From positions 248,757,582-248,821,581 of the forward strand of contig CP136061.1 in assembly GCA_032622095.1 (NCBI GenBank): a DNA stretch of 64,000 nucleotides, given 5' to 3'. The notes beneath the pieces are model-generated. The model had not been told where the DNA came from and did no database searches. It worked only from the letters and a program-made list of their open reading frames with translations. Position numbers and translations under genes: made by a program. Shown one piece after another: positions 26,801 through 33,939 of the stretch. The number at the start of each line of letters is the position of its first letter. The stretch's first letter is position 1. The DNA is from Siphonodentalium dalli. Taxonomy: Eukaryota > Mollusca > Scaphopoda > Gadilida > Siphonodentaliidae.

Positions 26801-29800
26801 CGATATGCATTTATATCAAAGCTTAATTTTCAATTAATTACATCACTCGGGCTAACAGTTTTGTGTGTGTGTATTAATTAATCTGTGTTTGTGCTGTAGA
26901 GTATACTGTGCGAAACGAAATAACATATCTTTCATATGGAATTAAAGTGATGTGAAACACCCCGGTAGGGTGACCAAATAAAAATATAAATAATCTTGCT
27001 CAAAGTAGTTATTTTTTATGAATATTAGTCCAAATTGACAATATACGCCGTCATTCTTGTATATTAATTAAATACAATGACTCTCGATGACGAAATAATT
27101 TGTGTGTTGCGTCCCGAATCAAGTTGTAAATATTTACAATTGAGCGCAGTTCATGTGATGTTTTGTATAGAGTGGTATGGTCGATTTCTTTGAAGTTTCC
27201 GGCGATGTTAGTAGAATGCTACATTCCCCATGTTGACATAGCACCCGAGTACTAACTTATCAACTTCACGCACCAGAACAAGTCCATAATATATATTTAA
27301 CTGTTATCATAAGACTACATATTACATACACCCCAAGAACTAGTCAGCACCAACTGGTTCGTCGTGAGTTCTTCAGCGCGAAGAACCGATCCGTATAGCA
27401 AGTGGCTTCTTCAATTTGTTAATATAATCATCCTGTTGTGCCCGTGGTCAGTTCAAAATTTAAATTTTAGATATATCTATATCTCATAATGTTATGCGGA
27501 TCGGGTTCTAGTACAATATGCCGAATCTCGCGCGGAATTTGTGATTCTTGGCGGCCAATTTTCGGTTCCTCGCGGCATGTAAACTAAATAATTGGGGCGG
27601 TAGAAATAAAATATCCTTGAAATAGGTTTCAAGTCGGTTACGAATCGGCTCTACGGCCAAAACAAATGTCATGGAAAAACAGTTAGTTTCAAATCGTATT
27701 TAGAGTGTATGGCTATATAAGGATGACCAGCGTTTCTCCAACTGGCGAAGTTTTTGCAACTGACAATTAGAGCCAATATGTTAGGTGTAGTAAGTTAACA
27801 AGCGATTCCGGGTCACCATAATTCCTAATAGCAATAAACAATTGAAATGGATCGCGTAAGCTCATAATATAAGCTGAATTGACTGATGATTACATACATT
27901 TTCATCTCTTTTATACTGAGCTTACATTTATACCGCTCCGAGATAAAAAAAAAAAAGCTGGGCCATTATTAATATAGGAAAATTTATATTACTATAGTAA
28001 TTTTATCATGAAAGTCTAACAGTCGAATTAGAAACGAAATAAATACACGAATGGACATTTATACCATAATTGTCTATGCTATTGTGTGTATAACGCTTAT
28101 GTTGTAAATTTCATCTTTACACCCTACTGTTGGTATAAATTTTTACTGTGTGTATACATTTTCAAAAGCAATTTCGTAGGTTAAACGTGTATACCCACAT
28201 TATAGAACTACATCGGAGTTAGCAAAATAGTTCTCTGTTACATTGAATCATTGGAAATTGTTATATCAATTAGATAAGAGGAAAATTGCCTGCATTTCAA
28301 TCAATCGTAGTTTTCTTGTATTATATTAACTTGGAAACATAATAATGGGAATATCAACTGACTGATGGCTTAGAAACAGGCTGACAAGTCATGGCGTAAA
28401 AGTATGCACCAATACGCGTGAAAAACATTCCTTGTATTGTGCAGCCTTTCGTGTGTCTCTCGGTGGGAATACATGGGTAAACATCGGAGTAGTTGAACTT
28501 GCGGAACAAAGCAAACATTTTTGATATAAATTACATAAATAAAAAACACCCATAGTAGCCGAGAGTACCAACTTTTCACCACGAGTGGAATTTTGATTTT
28601 AACCACGAGCCGTTTGGCTCTGGCCGGAAAATAGTCCAAGTTTCCTTTGATGTACATGTAAGCCACCTAGCGAAATCGGTAGAGGTAATACTGGCACCTT
28701 TATGTTATCCTCTTCTGCAGCGGAAGTTAATCGTAAATGACCGGCGCATCTAAATCACCAACGACGGTAATTAAATGTCACAATTGTGAAAGTAATCCGG
28801 GTTATGGGTTTAAACATATTTATTCGCAATATGTTCATATAAATACATACATTCGGCAACGGGATTGAAGAACAAGTGCGGGTCACTTATATGCTACTTC
28901 TCTCCCGATCACCAGACACTCACGTGAAAAAAAAATGAACATGGCATTGAACAATTATATGTGGTATTAAAGTGTATAATGGTATAGGTTTTTGTTGCTA
29001 GTCTCTCCCAACTTGTTGGAATTCATATAGTTCGAAAGTATCTGGTTGCTTTAAAGTGTACTTTGCTCATCCATCCTTAACAATGGCAAGGTGGCAGGGC
29101 GGCAGGGCGGCAGTGAATATGTTCCTATAGAGCCCTTGTGACTGTTGTCCTATACTCAGAAATATTATTTTTATCATTTATTGTTTTCCTAATAGTCATC
29201 TGCTGTTGAAATTCGTATGTTCTCATCCTGGGATGTGTCTCTTATAAAGATTTGGACAGCCTTGAAAATGTCTTCATTATTGGAATTTGATAAGCTTGGA
29301 TGTCCAAATAGTAAAGTGTTTACTGAATAAATATTGAATCGTAGTAGCTTGTTCAGCAAGTCTACTCTTGGAATAATATGCAATTGACATTGGAAAAAAA
29401 TAATGACATGCGTTTTCTTCACCATCGCCGCATCTACAGGCTTTGGACACAGAAATATAATTGAAGTATTTATCTGATTGGAGTTCACTGCATTCGCACC
29501 TGAGTCGACATTGTAAGATATTTAATGATCGTTTCCATGTAGAAAAATACTTGGGGTGGGGTAACCGGATTGGGAATTAGCGATTGTCGAAAACATTCAT
29601 AATTCAGGTTTCTTATTTTTTTTATCGCGTTTATTCCAGTCATTTATACACTTGGGCATGAAGGTGGACTCTTTTCTTTTGTAGTTGCATTTCAACGGGA
29701 TAACATTTGATGCATTTCTGATATCATGGTCATTTCGGGCGCTGAATTTGGGTGGTATAAGTTCTGTCAAATAGTTAGGTGTTTTTTCGTTTACTATATT

Positions 29801-31000
29801 GTGGAATGTTAAAACCTGTTTGTAATATCTTCGAGTTTCTAACGTCTCCCAGTCTAATTCGGTAAGAAGTCTAATATTTGGAACTGATCTGGTGCAACAG
29901 CTGAATATTCTAGCCGCTTCGTATTGAACATCTTCTAGATCTTTTAGTAAGTAATCAGGGGCACCTGACCAAACGTTACTAGCGTTATATTTTTTCTATA
30001 CTCAACAATTGTTGTCAACTGGAAGTAATAATTTAATATGAATACTTTGTTTTATCATGCACAATGTTTACATGATTTCAACAAAAATAAGAACTTATTT
30101 AACCTCGCGAACTTCGTAAAAGTTCGGACCTCTCTCTGGACGTAAACAATAAGATCAAATGTGAAGTTACTCGTAATTACACGACATATGATGTGCATAT
30201 TTAATACAACATTTTGATTATAGCACATCATTATGACCGTAAGATATCACTCTTTCCGATAAATGTATCATGGATTTTGTATTGATTTTTATGATAAAGT
30301 CGGTTAAATTTGACGAACATTACCGCCACTGGATCTAGGCGTAAAGTCCGATATAGCAGTGTAGGATAACCTTACAGCAACCAATCCCTACCCATGTAAC
30401 TAGCTTGGTTACGTCAGATGACCATACTGCGACCAATCCCTACCCATGTAACTAGCTTGGTTACGTCAGATGACCGTACTGCGACCAATCCCTACCCATG
30501 TAACTAGCTTGGTTACGTCAGATGACCGTACTGCGACCTATCCCTACCCATGTAACTAGCCTGGTTACGTCAGATGACCGTACTGCGACCTATCCCTACC
30601 CATGTAACTAGCTTGGTTACGTCGAAGGAATCTTGGACTGACCAGGAAAACTGCATGATTGTAGGCCTCCACTGCGAATGTCTCTGTGACTCCCCGCGTT
30701 ATATTAGTAATATACCGGTTATATATTTCTTTCCAGTATAATTATGATGTACAGCCAGTTTATATGTTTTCAGATAGTGTGTTCATCAATGGATTCTATA
30801 ATTCTACTACCAACAATGTCTACCTGCACGATGGAACAAAGCTGAACGCAGTACGATGGGGCAGCGCACATTATTCCGCGATTATCAATAATAGGACGGA
30901 AGAATGTGTTTATCTCAATGAAGGATATAACTATATGTATCAAACGATTCGTTGTGATGACACTCTGTCGTTTGTCTGCCAAAAGTCACCGGCTCCATGA
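2105..31000 (+). CDS. Secreted PAN-like/tandem C-type lectin-like protein (6 exons)
   Basis: Joined exons 2105-2383, 7211-7292, 9260-9433, 14669-14881, 22785-22970 and 30774-31000 give 1161 nt: 386 residues plus TGA. Intron phases are 0,1,1,1,1 and each donor/acceptor pair restores frame. Layout: signal peptide ~1-22, Cys cluster of PAN/Apple type (C45, C49, C54, C55, C67), linker, CTLD-1 ~122-249, CTLD-2 ~251-382. Six N-glycosylation sequons (N105, 188, 272, 278, 321, 351) support secretion. There is no transmembrane segment after the signal. Neither CTLD shows EPN/QPD or WND, so calcium-dependent sugar binding is not predicted. CTLD proteins of this kind in invertebrates serve in recognition or adhesion; the ligand here is unknown. 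Splice model is by eye; an upstream untranslated exon is possible because 'gagtttcag' at ~2080 resembles an acceptor. Confidence 0.82.
2384..2782 (+). other. Intron 1, first part: nothing recognised
   Basis: AT-rich intron sequence following the exon 1 donor. I see no ORF, RNA gene or repeat unit here before the GTCT microsatellite. Confidence 0.5.
2783..2817 (+). repeat. (TGTC)n microsatellite
   Basis: About 8.5 perfect tandem copies of TGTC. It sits at the edge of the degenerate tandem array that follows; a smaller TCTG run recurs at ~4168-4190. Confidence 0.95.
2905..4400 (+). repeat. Degenerate tandem array, ~140-bp unit
   Basis: About ten diverged units recur every ~135-150 bp. Each has a G-rich block ('ggggaggggcag' or variant at ~2950, 3088, 3221, 3358, 3508, 3652, 3930, 4060), then 'tcgccgattgccacgaaactta', then 'catgatatgaggaatctaa'. 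The phase lets a 125-codon frame stay open over the first units (2921-3298), which is a by-product of the repeat. A 13-G homopolymer sits at 4064-4076. It lies in intron 1. Confidence 0.85.
4401..7210 (+). other. Intron 1, rest: no gene recognised
   Basis: The sequence is AT-rich with only short overlapping frames on both strands. The last ~400 bp contain several 'ggttct/gaacca' motifs that pair weakly with each other, perhaps an old inverted repeat. The end has a pyrimidine-rich acceptor (TTGTTGCAG) for exon 2. Confidence 0.5.
7211..7292 (+). CDS. Exon 2: short linker exon, phase 0 to 1
   Basis: It is bounded by a good acceptor (CTTGTTGCAG|CCT) and the best donor in the gene (GAACG|GTAAGTG). 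The 82-nt length converts phase 0 from exon 1 to phase 1 for exon 3, which is exactly what the flanking exons require. It encodes 27 residues plus a split Gly, with one Cys (C100) that may pair with the exon 1 Cys cluster and one sequon NVT. It was found from its splice sites and phase; it is too short to stand out as an ORF. Confidence 0.7.
7371..7440 (+). repeat. Perfect 27-bp-arm hairpin, half copy of a double-hairpin element
   Basis: Arms 'gccaatgcattctcttatat...gcgag' and its exact complement flank a 16-nt loop region (tcgaccataggtcgcc). It matches the terminal hairpin of the complete element at 35239-35469; the T-rich tract after it (to ~7520) resembles that element's centre, but the second hairpin is missing. 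It lies 79 bp into intron 2, so the pre-mRNA can form this stem. Confidence 0.9.
7530..9259 (+). other. Intron 2, rest: one palindrome, otherwise nothing
   Basis: No gene or classified repeat seen apart from the E-box palindrome at 8619-8671. The acceptor for exon 3 is TACTGCTTCAG at 9249-9259. Confidence 0.5.
8619..8671. repeat. 15-bp perfect inverted repeat containing CACGTG
   Basis: TTACGAACACGTGAC (8619-8633) and GTCACGTGTTCGTAA (8657-8671) are exact complements separated by 23 bp. Each arm holds the E-box CACGTG. It may be a small foldback element or a paired regulatory site; the sequence alone cannot tell. Confidence 0.85.
9260..9433 (+). CDS. Exon 3: N-terminal half of CTLD-1
   Basis: The exon begins after CTGCTTCAG and ends at GAGAG|GTACGA, phase 1 at both sides, so it is a symmetrical exon. 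It encodes the opening 'CP' (C122), 'WC' (W132, C133), and the alpha-1 Cys in 'DTCSREGSRLIVIQN' (C150), then the alpha-2 helix. This is the standard long-form CTLD start. Exon 5 has the same borders and the same first residues (G|CP), so the two are duplicates. A chance ATG at 9226 in the acceptor frame is not the start. Confidence 0.88.
10542..10566. repeat. Short perfect hairpin
   Basis: AAGTCACCCC and GGGGTGACTT form a 10-bp stem with a 5-nt loop (AACAA). It is followed at once by a 22-bp direct repeat. In the + strand transcript it would be a stable stem inside intron 3. Confidence 0.85.
10576..10619 (+). repeat. 22-bp exact tandem duplication
   Basis: The unit 'gtgtcgtactatacatattc' plus 'aa' occurs twice in a row without change (10576-10597, 10598-10619), so it is recent. 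Confidence 0.95.
13321..14300 (+). repeat. Degenerate repeats with 'gccgccatnttgg' cores
   Basis: The motif 'ggccgccaatg / ggtggccattttggcagccatcttgg / ggcggccatcttgg' recurs at about 13343, 13645, 13815, 14122 and 14270 with related spacer text ('cctc..tat..ttcc', 'aacgctcactgatg', 'caatgccactcattga'). The spacing is irregular, so this is an old decayed tandem array. It lies in intron 3. Confidence 0.6.
14388..14405 (+). repeat. 18-G homopolymer
   Basis: Eighteen uninterrupted G, 263 bp before exon 4. It is probably length-variable. Shorter G runs occur at 4064-4076 and 56195-56207. Confidence 0.95.
14669..14881 (+). CDS. Exon 4: C-terminal half of CTLD-1, lacking one disulfide
   Basis: Acceptor ATGTTTCAG|TT and donor CAAAG|GTACAT are both phase 1. 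The translation has the CTLD core 'HIDGFGN', 'DGTPLQYYNW' and the last Cys in 'REVVCQY' (C246). The pair normally found before it is absent: the C2 position reads 'NYIKLEQ' and the C3 position 'ISSSEE', although the NW between them is kept. So this domain keeps only the C1-C4 bridge plus the N-terminal C0 bridge. No EPN/QPD or WND motif is present. The frame is otherwise intact, arguing for real loss and not decay. Confidence 0.85.
14882..15612 (+). other. Intron 4, first part: nothing recognised
   Basis: AT-rich, no ORF above shadow level, no clear repeat. Confidence 0.5.
15613..15797 (+). repeat. Two-copy tandem duplication, 111-bp spacing
   Basis: 'gcgccgatgaaattttaccg...gcacactgaagcggccgatg' at 15613-15686 is repeated at 15724-15797 with only a few changes. 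Confidence 0.85.
15890..16150. mobile_element. MITE, family G copy 1
   Basis: The ends are CTATACTAAAT and ATTTAGTATAG, an exact 11-bp inverted repeat. A second copy with weaker ends is at 22371-22741 (shared 'tactaaatactcattg', 'gagtagtta', 'ttcagataata', 'aactgartgggaga/taa'), and a 3'-end fragment lies at ~21035-21073. It carries no ORF. Confidence 0.65.
16150..17518 (+). pseudogene. LINE reverse transcriptase relic
   Basis: In pieces it shows a non-LTR RT: 'NPSKYRPVSVTCILCKV' (~16275-16325), 'RQHGFRSK' (~16390), 'GRKQRIRVG' and 'SGVPQG' (~16850-16925), the catalytic box 'FVDD' (~16999), 'GVVIDDKLKFD' (~17170), 'RPILEYCHTVW' (~17312) and, past an in-frame TAA at 17425, 'LVKLNPTSLKYRRFRG'. 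The order fits CR1/Jockey-type elements. Frameshifts, a stop and a 141-bp foldback element (16501-16641) break it. It lies in sense orientation in intron 4 and has no endonuclease part. Confidence 0.85.
16501..16641. mobile_element. Foldback element inside the LINE relic
   Basis: The first ~65 bp (ATCTCAAACGAGTTACTATT...) are closely complementary to the last ~65 bp (...ATAGAACGAGTTTGAGAT), with a short loop. A related fragment appears at ~19390-19470 ('agctcggctcgaatcgagtt', 'gagatcctctatg'). It interrupts the RT between 'RQHGFRSK' and the SGVPQG block, so it is younger than the LINE. Confidence 0.8.
17561..17638. repeat. Deleted copy of the double-hairpin element
   Basis: Contains one arm 'cctcgcatatataagagaat...ggcctaa', a 10-bp remnant of the central tract, then 'ttaagccaatgcattctctt...'. 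So only the inner halves of the two hairpins remain, which together still form a 27-bp-class inverted repeat. Compare the full element at 35239-35469. Confidence 0.85.
17640..19480 (+). other. Intron 4, middle: no gene recognised
   Basis: A short 'gtcaaaaaa' triplication lies at ~17701-17725. A fragment related to the foldback at 16501 lies at ~19390-19470. Nothing else can be assigned. Confidence 0.45.
19481..20017. mobile_element. MITE, TTAA family B, diverged copy
   Basis: Begins TTAAAGATACGGGCGGCGTT and ends GCCGCCCGTGCCTTTCA (the last TTAA decayed to TTCA). Internal text matches the family: 'ggtgggtatgatgttaaaat', 'cataaacagaaagaatag', 'gtaaacataaagagc', 'tgatatggaaataat'. It is noncoding and lies in intron 4. 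Confidence 0.75.
20235..20710 (+). repeat. Three degenerate ~185-bp tandem units
   Basis: Units share 'acaagatggctgctggtagccatgt', 'agttcccatctagagg', 'gatccatatg' and 'gagggatgtggcctgtaggg'. The middle unit is the most diverged. Confidence 0.75.
20711..21663 (+). other. Intron 4: no gene recognised
   Basis: Includes a fragment of MITE family G at ~21035-21073 ('aacgaatgggagaattaatt'). Otherwise unassigned. Confidence 0.45.
21664..21801. mobile_element. Foldback MITE (mariner-like), copy 2
   Basis: Starts TACAGTAGTGCTCTAAATAA and ends TTACTTAGAGCATTACTGTA. The two ~62-bp arms are almost perfect complements ('ctccttaaacacagcagaat...' and reverse), with a short centre. Same family as 1497-1625, better kept. 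In RNA it would form a long near-perfect stem. Confidence 0.9.
21907..22310. mobile_element. MITE with CACGTGTAACTTGTAACGTG-type ends
   Basis: Left end 'tttagccacgcatacgtgta' and right end complementary 'tacacgtgcacgctaaa' give TIRs of ~40 bp with mismatches. The left end recurs at ~31024-31110 and ~31530-31610 next to the lectin gene's 3' end, so this is a dispersed family. No ORF. Confidence 0.7.
22371..22741. mobile_element. MITE, family G copy 2 (weak ends)
   Basis: Shares its start (ttactaaatactcattgacg), 'gttcagataataa' and its end (aactgaatgggataatccat...) with 15890-16150. It ends only ~40 bp before exon 5. Confidence 0.55.
22785..22970 (+). CDS. Exon 5: N-terminal half of CTLD-2
   Basis: Acceptor TGCACGCAG|GT and donor TGCAAG|GTATTC, both phase 1, as in exon 3. 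Encodes 'CPSEYTF' (C251), 'SWCLQY' (C266) and the alpha-1 Cys 'LACQQDGGQLMVF' (C283). This is the normal N-terminal half of a long-form CTLD, and 'GGQL' matches the family consensus better than exon 3 does. Two sequons (NKT, NAS) lie between. The acceptor's pyrimidine tract is poor. Confidence 0.88.
22971..23242 (+). other. Intron 5, start: nothing recognised
   Basis: No gene or repeat seen. Confidence 0.45.
23243..23832. mobile_element. Long-TIR foldback element (590 bp)
   Basis: The outer ~170 bp on each side are inverted copies: GATTGTCCACTTATAAATGG... on the left, ...TTATAAGTGGACAATC on the right. Shared inner text is 'cacgcgtggcacgcaagctt' and 'gcatgttagcttcatattta'. Each tip is itself a palindrome (GATTGTCCA...TGGACAATC). 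The centre has a ~60-bp duplicated piece ('gacgaaataacgga'). No transposase. Confidence 0.85.
23838..24357. mobile_element. Inverted SINE-like units with pol III B-box
   Basis: At 24221-24284 a tRNA-like 3' half holds 'gggttcgaatccc' (B-box) after 'cgcaaggcgcgctcgccatc'. At 23848-23985 the same unit lies inverted ('ggcgagcgcgccttgcgact', 'gacgtcaatacc', 'ctcaaatggccgctgtattc'). A second inverted pair, 'gcttgggactatacaacaca' and its complement (24088-24120, 24325-24357), surrounds the right unit. Probably a tRNA-derived SINE caught in a foldback arrangement. No intact tRNA. Confidence 0.6.
24521..24898. mobile_element. MITE, TTAA family B, short copy
   Basis: TTAAAGGGGCGGGTGGCCTT at the left and 'atccgtgcctttaa' at the right, with internal 'aaaataatcacacccgttaa', 'tactatttacacgatattta'. 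About 120 bp shorter than the 500-bp copies. A further internal fragment lies at ~45645-45690. Confidence 0.75.
24899..25479 (+). other. Intron 5: no gene recognised
   Basis: Contains a short inverted pair, 'acacattacattgtaattgg' near 25338 and 'ccaattccgatgtaatgtgt' near 25390, a possible small foldback. Confidence 0.5.
25480..26112 (+). repeat. ~120-bp tandem units ending in (CAGA)n
   Basis: Four to five diverged units share 'gatttgaccttgaattgacc', 'ttttgaaggtcaaggtcag', 'ggggtcacgatttgaccc', 'gtatcaaatttcgtcgaaat'. The array opens with 'aactagctgg', closes with a (cagacaga)n run (26062-26085) and 'agactagctg'. The bordering 'actagctg' and tetranucleotide tail suggest a retroposon 3' end or SINE-like dispersed repeat. 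Confidence 0.75.
26113..29179 (+). other. Intron 5: no gene recognised
   Basis: About 26225-26320 matches repeat family D ('ccacagtgaaaacacat', 'aaagagcgtacat'; compare ~57040). The rest is AT-rich with no assignable feature. Confidence 0.5.
29180..30000 (-). pseudogene. LINE 3'-end relic (RT C-terminus)
   Basis: Reading the minus strand from ~29990: 'ASNVWSGAPDYLLKDLEDVQ', 'EAARIFSCCTRSVPNIRLL', 'LDWETLETRRYYKQVLTFHN', 'IVNEKTPNYLTELIPPKF', then a Cys/His knuckle 'CGDGEENACHYFFQC' and a tail to a TAG near 29192. This is the usual C-terminal part of CR1/L2-like LINE proteins. A run of seven T in the knuckle shifts the frame. The 5' part is missing. It lies antisense in intron 5. Confidence 0.8.
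30379..30622 (+). repeat. Five-copy 52-bp minisatellite
   Basis: 'ccaatccctacccatgtaac' starts at 30381, 30433, 30485, 30537 and 30589, exactly 52 bp apart, with one or two changes per unit. It ends about 150 bp before the last exon, near the branch-point side of intron 5. Confidence 0.97.
30774..31000 (+). CDS. Exon 6: C-terminal half of CTLD-2 and stop
   Basis: The acceptor is TATGTTTTCAG|AT at 30773/30774 (phase 1), which aligns 'SVFINGFYN' with exon 4's 'PIHIDGFGN'. An upstream TTTCCAG at 30736 would enter in phase 0 and does not match the donor. The exon has 'DGTKLNAVRW', C356 in 'EECVYL', C372 in 'TIRC' and C380 in 'SFVCQ', so CTLD-2 keeps both canonical disulfides. The sugar-binding EPN/QPD and WND motifs are missing. 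It ends KSPAP-TGA. Confidence 0.88.
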
Positions 31001-31014
31001 ATGACCGTGATAGT

Positions 31015-31020
31015 ATTAAA
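31015..31020 (+). promoter_or_regulatory. Candidate polyadenylation signal ATTAAA
   Basis: ATTAAA begins 15 nt after the TGA. That would give a very short 3' UTR, so a later signal may be used instead. Confidence 0.35.
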
Positions 31021-31918
31021 ATTAGTCAGGTTTAGACACACGTTCGTGTAACTTGTAACGTGTGTTACTATAATTGCCAACGACAGTCAATGGATTCACG
31101 TGACCATTTCACCTACACTCTTTAAAAAAAACAGTGGGTTCTTGTAACAAGCTGATGTGGTTCTGGTTTTAAAGATATCTATTTGTGCCCTTAAAGACAT
31201 TTTTAATAATTGTGACATATGTTTATTATAGTATATATGATGACATGATTTTAGAATGGATAACAAGATGATCTAACAATGCTAACACGTGAGTCATCGC
31301 TTATGTGGAGTTATCTCCCCCGAAAGGAAGAGTATATAATATCGAAGAACGAGAGGCCAAATAAGAAGGCAGGATGTGGATATATTGAAATACTGAATTA
31401 TAATATGCATATAAAATGATGAATCTGCTTAGGTCAGAGACGGAAAGAGAGCGAGAGATATGATGGAGCGAGTTACAACTGTCGTGTGTTTAAAAGTTAC
31501 CGTCTCCATGATAGTATTACTATTAGTAAGGTTTAGACACGTGTAACTTGTATCGTGTGTTGCCATTGCCAACCAAAGTCAACGGATTCACCATTTCGCC
31601 TACACTCTTAAAACAGTGGGTACTTGTAACTATCTGATTTGGTTCTTGTTTTAAAAATATAGATTTGTACACATGAATATTTCTAATAATTTTGACATAT
31701 GTTTATATTATAGTTTATATGATGACATGATTTTACAGTAGATAACAAGAAAGAGGATCTAACAATGCTAACAAGCGAGTCATCGCTTATGTGAAGTTAT
31801 CTTCTCCAAAAGAAAGAGTATGTAAGAGCGAAGGACGAGGGGCCAAATAAGAGGGCAACTATAATATGCATATAAAATGATGAATCTGCTTAGGTCAGAG
31901 AAGGGAAGAGATAGAGCG

Positions 31919-31949
<31 letters not shown>

Positions 31950-31951
31950 GA
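31919..31951 (+). repeat. (GA)n microsatellite
   Basis: Nearly pure GA dinucleotide run with a GGGA break, within copy B of the 3'-flank duplication. Confidence 0.9.
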
Positions 31952-32113
31952 GAACGAGTGCGAGCGATAGAGAGATGATAGAGCGAGTTACACCTGCCGT
32001 GTGTTTATGAATATTTCAAGGGACCATTTTCTCTATTGAATTGAATTGAATTTTCATTTATAATGTAGCCGGTTAGCAAAGTAGTCATTTGTGGATACAA
32101 TTTCGATTTTGAT

Positions 32114-32325
32114 TAGGATTTCATACATTAGACGATTGAAACCGACCACTTATGGTTATAAATTTTTGCGTTGATTTAAAACTTTTGTAGTTTGATTGAA
32201 GTGGGATATAATTAGACCAATAGGATTTCATACATTATACGAATAAAACCGGCCACTGCTGATTATAAAGTGTTGTGTTGCTTTAAAATTTTGTAGTTTG
32301 ATTGAAGTGGGATATAATTAGACCA
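32114..32325 (+). repeat. Two-copy ~107-bp tandem duplication
   Basis: 'taggatttcatacatta' starts at 32114 and 32221; both copies end 'gggatataattagaccaa'. Confidence 0.9.
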
Positions 32326-32488
32326 ATTTAAGAGTATGTTACTGGACATTAATGCTGTTTCTATTAACATGACAATTTATTCCTGATTTTATTGTATTTT
32401 GGGCAGCTACTAAAAGTAATATTGACTTTCTATGTCACCATGTATAAACTTGTTGCTTTTTCTAAAATTATTTTGGTGCATGTCTTTA

Positions 32489-32990
32489 TTAAAGGTACGG
32501 TTGGCCTTGGCGGTGAGTATCCTGTGAAAATATTTCCACCCGTCAAAAACCGCCACAAACAGAAAGAACATCACAATGTAGACAGACTTTGTCCGTATAC
32601 AAATAAGAAATATCGCATCAACAGTATGTTATTGTCAAATGTTTGACCATTGTTATGTAAACAAAAGCATAAAAAGTAACTTTTCTGGTGTTTGTTTATA
32701 TTATGATGGTAAACATAAAGAGCGTTCTTTGTTGGTGAATTCCTGATATGGAACTAATAAAGAGCGTTTATGCCATTTGTGTGTGATTAGCCAGTAGCAT
32801 TGTGCTGTCTTCTGTAACACAATCAGGTTCTTGCTTAGGTAAAATATAGTAGGTCTTTATGATAACAGGCTGTTTAAGTGATGGTCATGGTATATATGAA
32901 CGAAACTGTATGCGTTTTAATGTTTTTCTGTTTACGGTGATTAGAACAAATATGAATATTTTCGACAACTAAGGCCTCACGTGCCTTTAA
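32489..32990. mobile_element. MITE, TTAA family B, copy 1
   Basis: TTAA at both ends, then AGGTACGGTTGGCCTTGG on the left and the complement-type GGCCTCACGTGCCT on the right; imperfect TIRs of ~45 bp. TTAA flanks suggest a piggyBac-type transposase in trans. Copies 34619-35121 (inverted) and 39330-39830 are very close to it in length and sequence. No coding capacity. Confidence 0.9.
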
Positions 32991-33091
32991 GGCTGCTGTA
33001 TTTGAGTCGAAATTGTGTGTGGACAATTTGGGGTTTACGATTTGAGCAAAACATTAAGAGAAAAGTTCTTCTTGCATTGAGACATTTCCTA

Positions 33092-33513
33092 TAGGTTACA
33101 CTGGTATAAATGTTTTTCATCGGTTTAAGTGCAAACGTTTTAGCGTATACTGTTTACAATATAAATCCTAAGTCCAAATTTTTCTTTAAATCTGTAAGAT
33201 TGACATTTGTGGAATCTTTTTATGCAAAAACATCATGTCCGTCTAGCAGGGAATTCACCATTAAATCTTGTGTTGTTGTAACTAGCGTCAGAACCGCACT
33301 AAACATAATGTCACATTTTAGATCATACCACAAAATTCAAACCACTACAAAGGGTGTTTTTAACTATGTGAAATCATAGGTAAGAGGGCGTTGATTTTTG
33401 TATGCAATAAAACACACAAGGATATTGACCAGTCAGGGCCCAGTGTCTATTTTATGCTCTCCTATATATTCCTCTCGCATCCGCTAGATACATATTTGCA
33501 CCAGTGTAACCTA
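33092..33513. mobile_element. MITE with GGTTACACTGGT ends and TA flanks
   Basis: TA-GGTTACACTGGT at the left and ACCAGTGTAACC-TA at the right, with a few more matched bases inside. TA duplication points to a Tc1/mariner-type element. The 89-codon frame inside (33110-33379) is not recognisable as a protein. Confidence 0.75.
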
Positions 33514-33939
33514 AAGCAATAGTGCGCTATTTCGAGGAATAATTGTAACTCCCTAAATTTCTTCAGAATTACCCGTCAGTGGAATAAATGTGCTCAAAAC
33601 AAAATAACTTCTGTGGTTCTTTATTTATTACACACAATTTAACCCCACCACCTTTAACACAGTATGCATAAAAAAGCATAGTTTTCCACCACAAGACGTG
33701 TTCAGCCCCCATTTTCACACAGTTTTGGGGGACTGGTGTTGCAAACTTGGATCAGTTTTGGAAGACTGTACAAGATTCTTTCCATGAGATAATTTCTGGT
33801 GATGTGAGGTATTTGATTCCAGATCTCATCAGCTGAGCATCAAGCACATAGCTTTTTCAGCACATGGAAAACTAAAATATGGGTTATATTGAATTAGTTG
33901 AACAAAGATATGCTCTCTTCAACGTGCTGAAGCATTTTA

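Larger units (their letters stand above)
30981..32006 (+). repeat. Tandem duplication of last-exon end and 3' flank
   Basis: Copy A (30981-31491) starts inside exon 6 at 'aaaagtcaccggctccatga'. Copy B (31492-~32006) starts 'aaaagttaccgtctccatga'. Both continue with 'ggtttagacac', 'gtgtaacttgta', 'cctacactctt', 'gatgacatgattt', 'gagtcatcgcttatgtg' and 'gcgagttacaactgtcgtgt'. Copy B therefore holds the last codons of the gene as a fragment. It also has a (GA)n run at 31919-31951. Confidence 0.85.

Noticed and set aside
30379-30622. CRISPR-like or exon repeats
   Set aside because: Head-to-tail 52-bp minisatellite, no spacers, no open frame kept (52 is not a multiple of 3).
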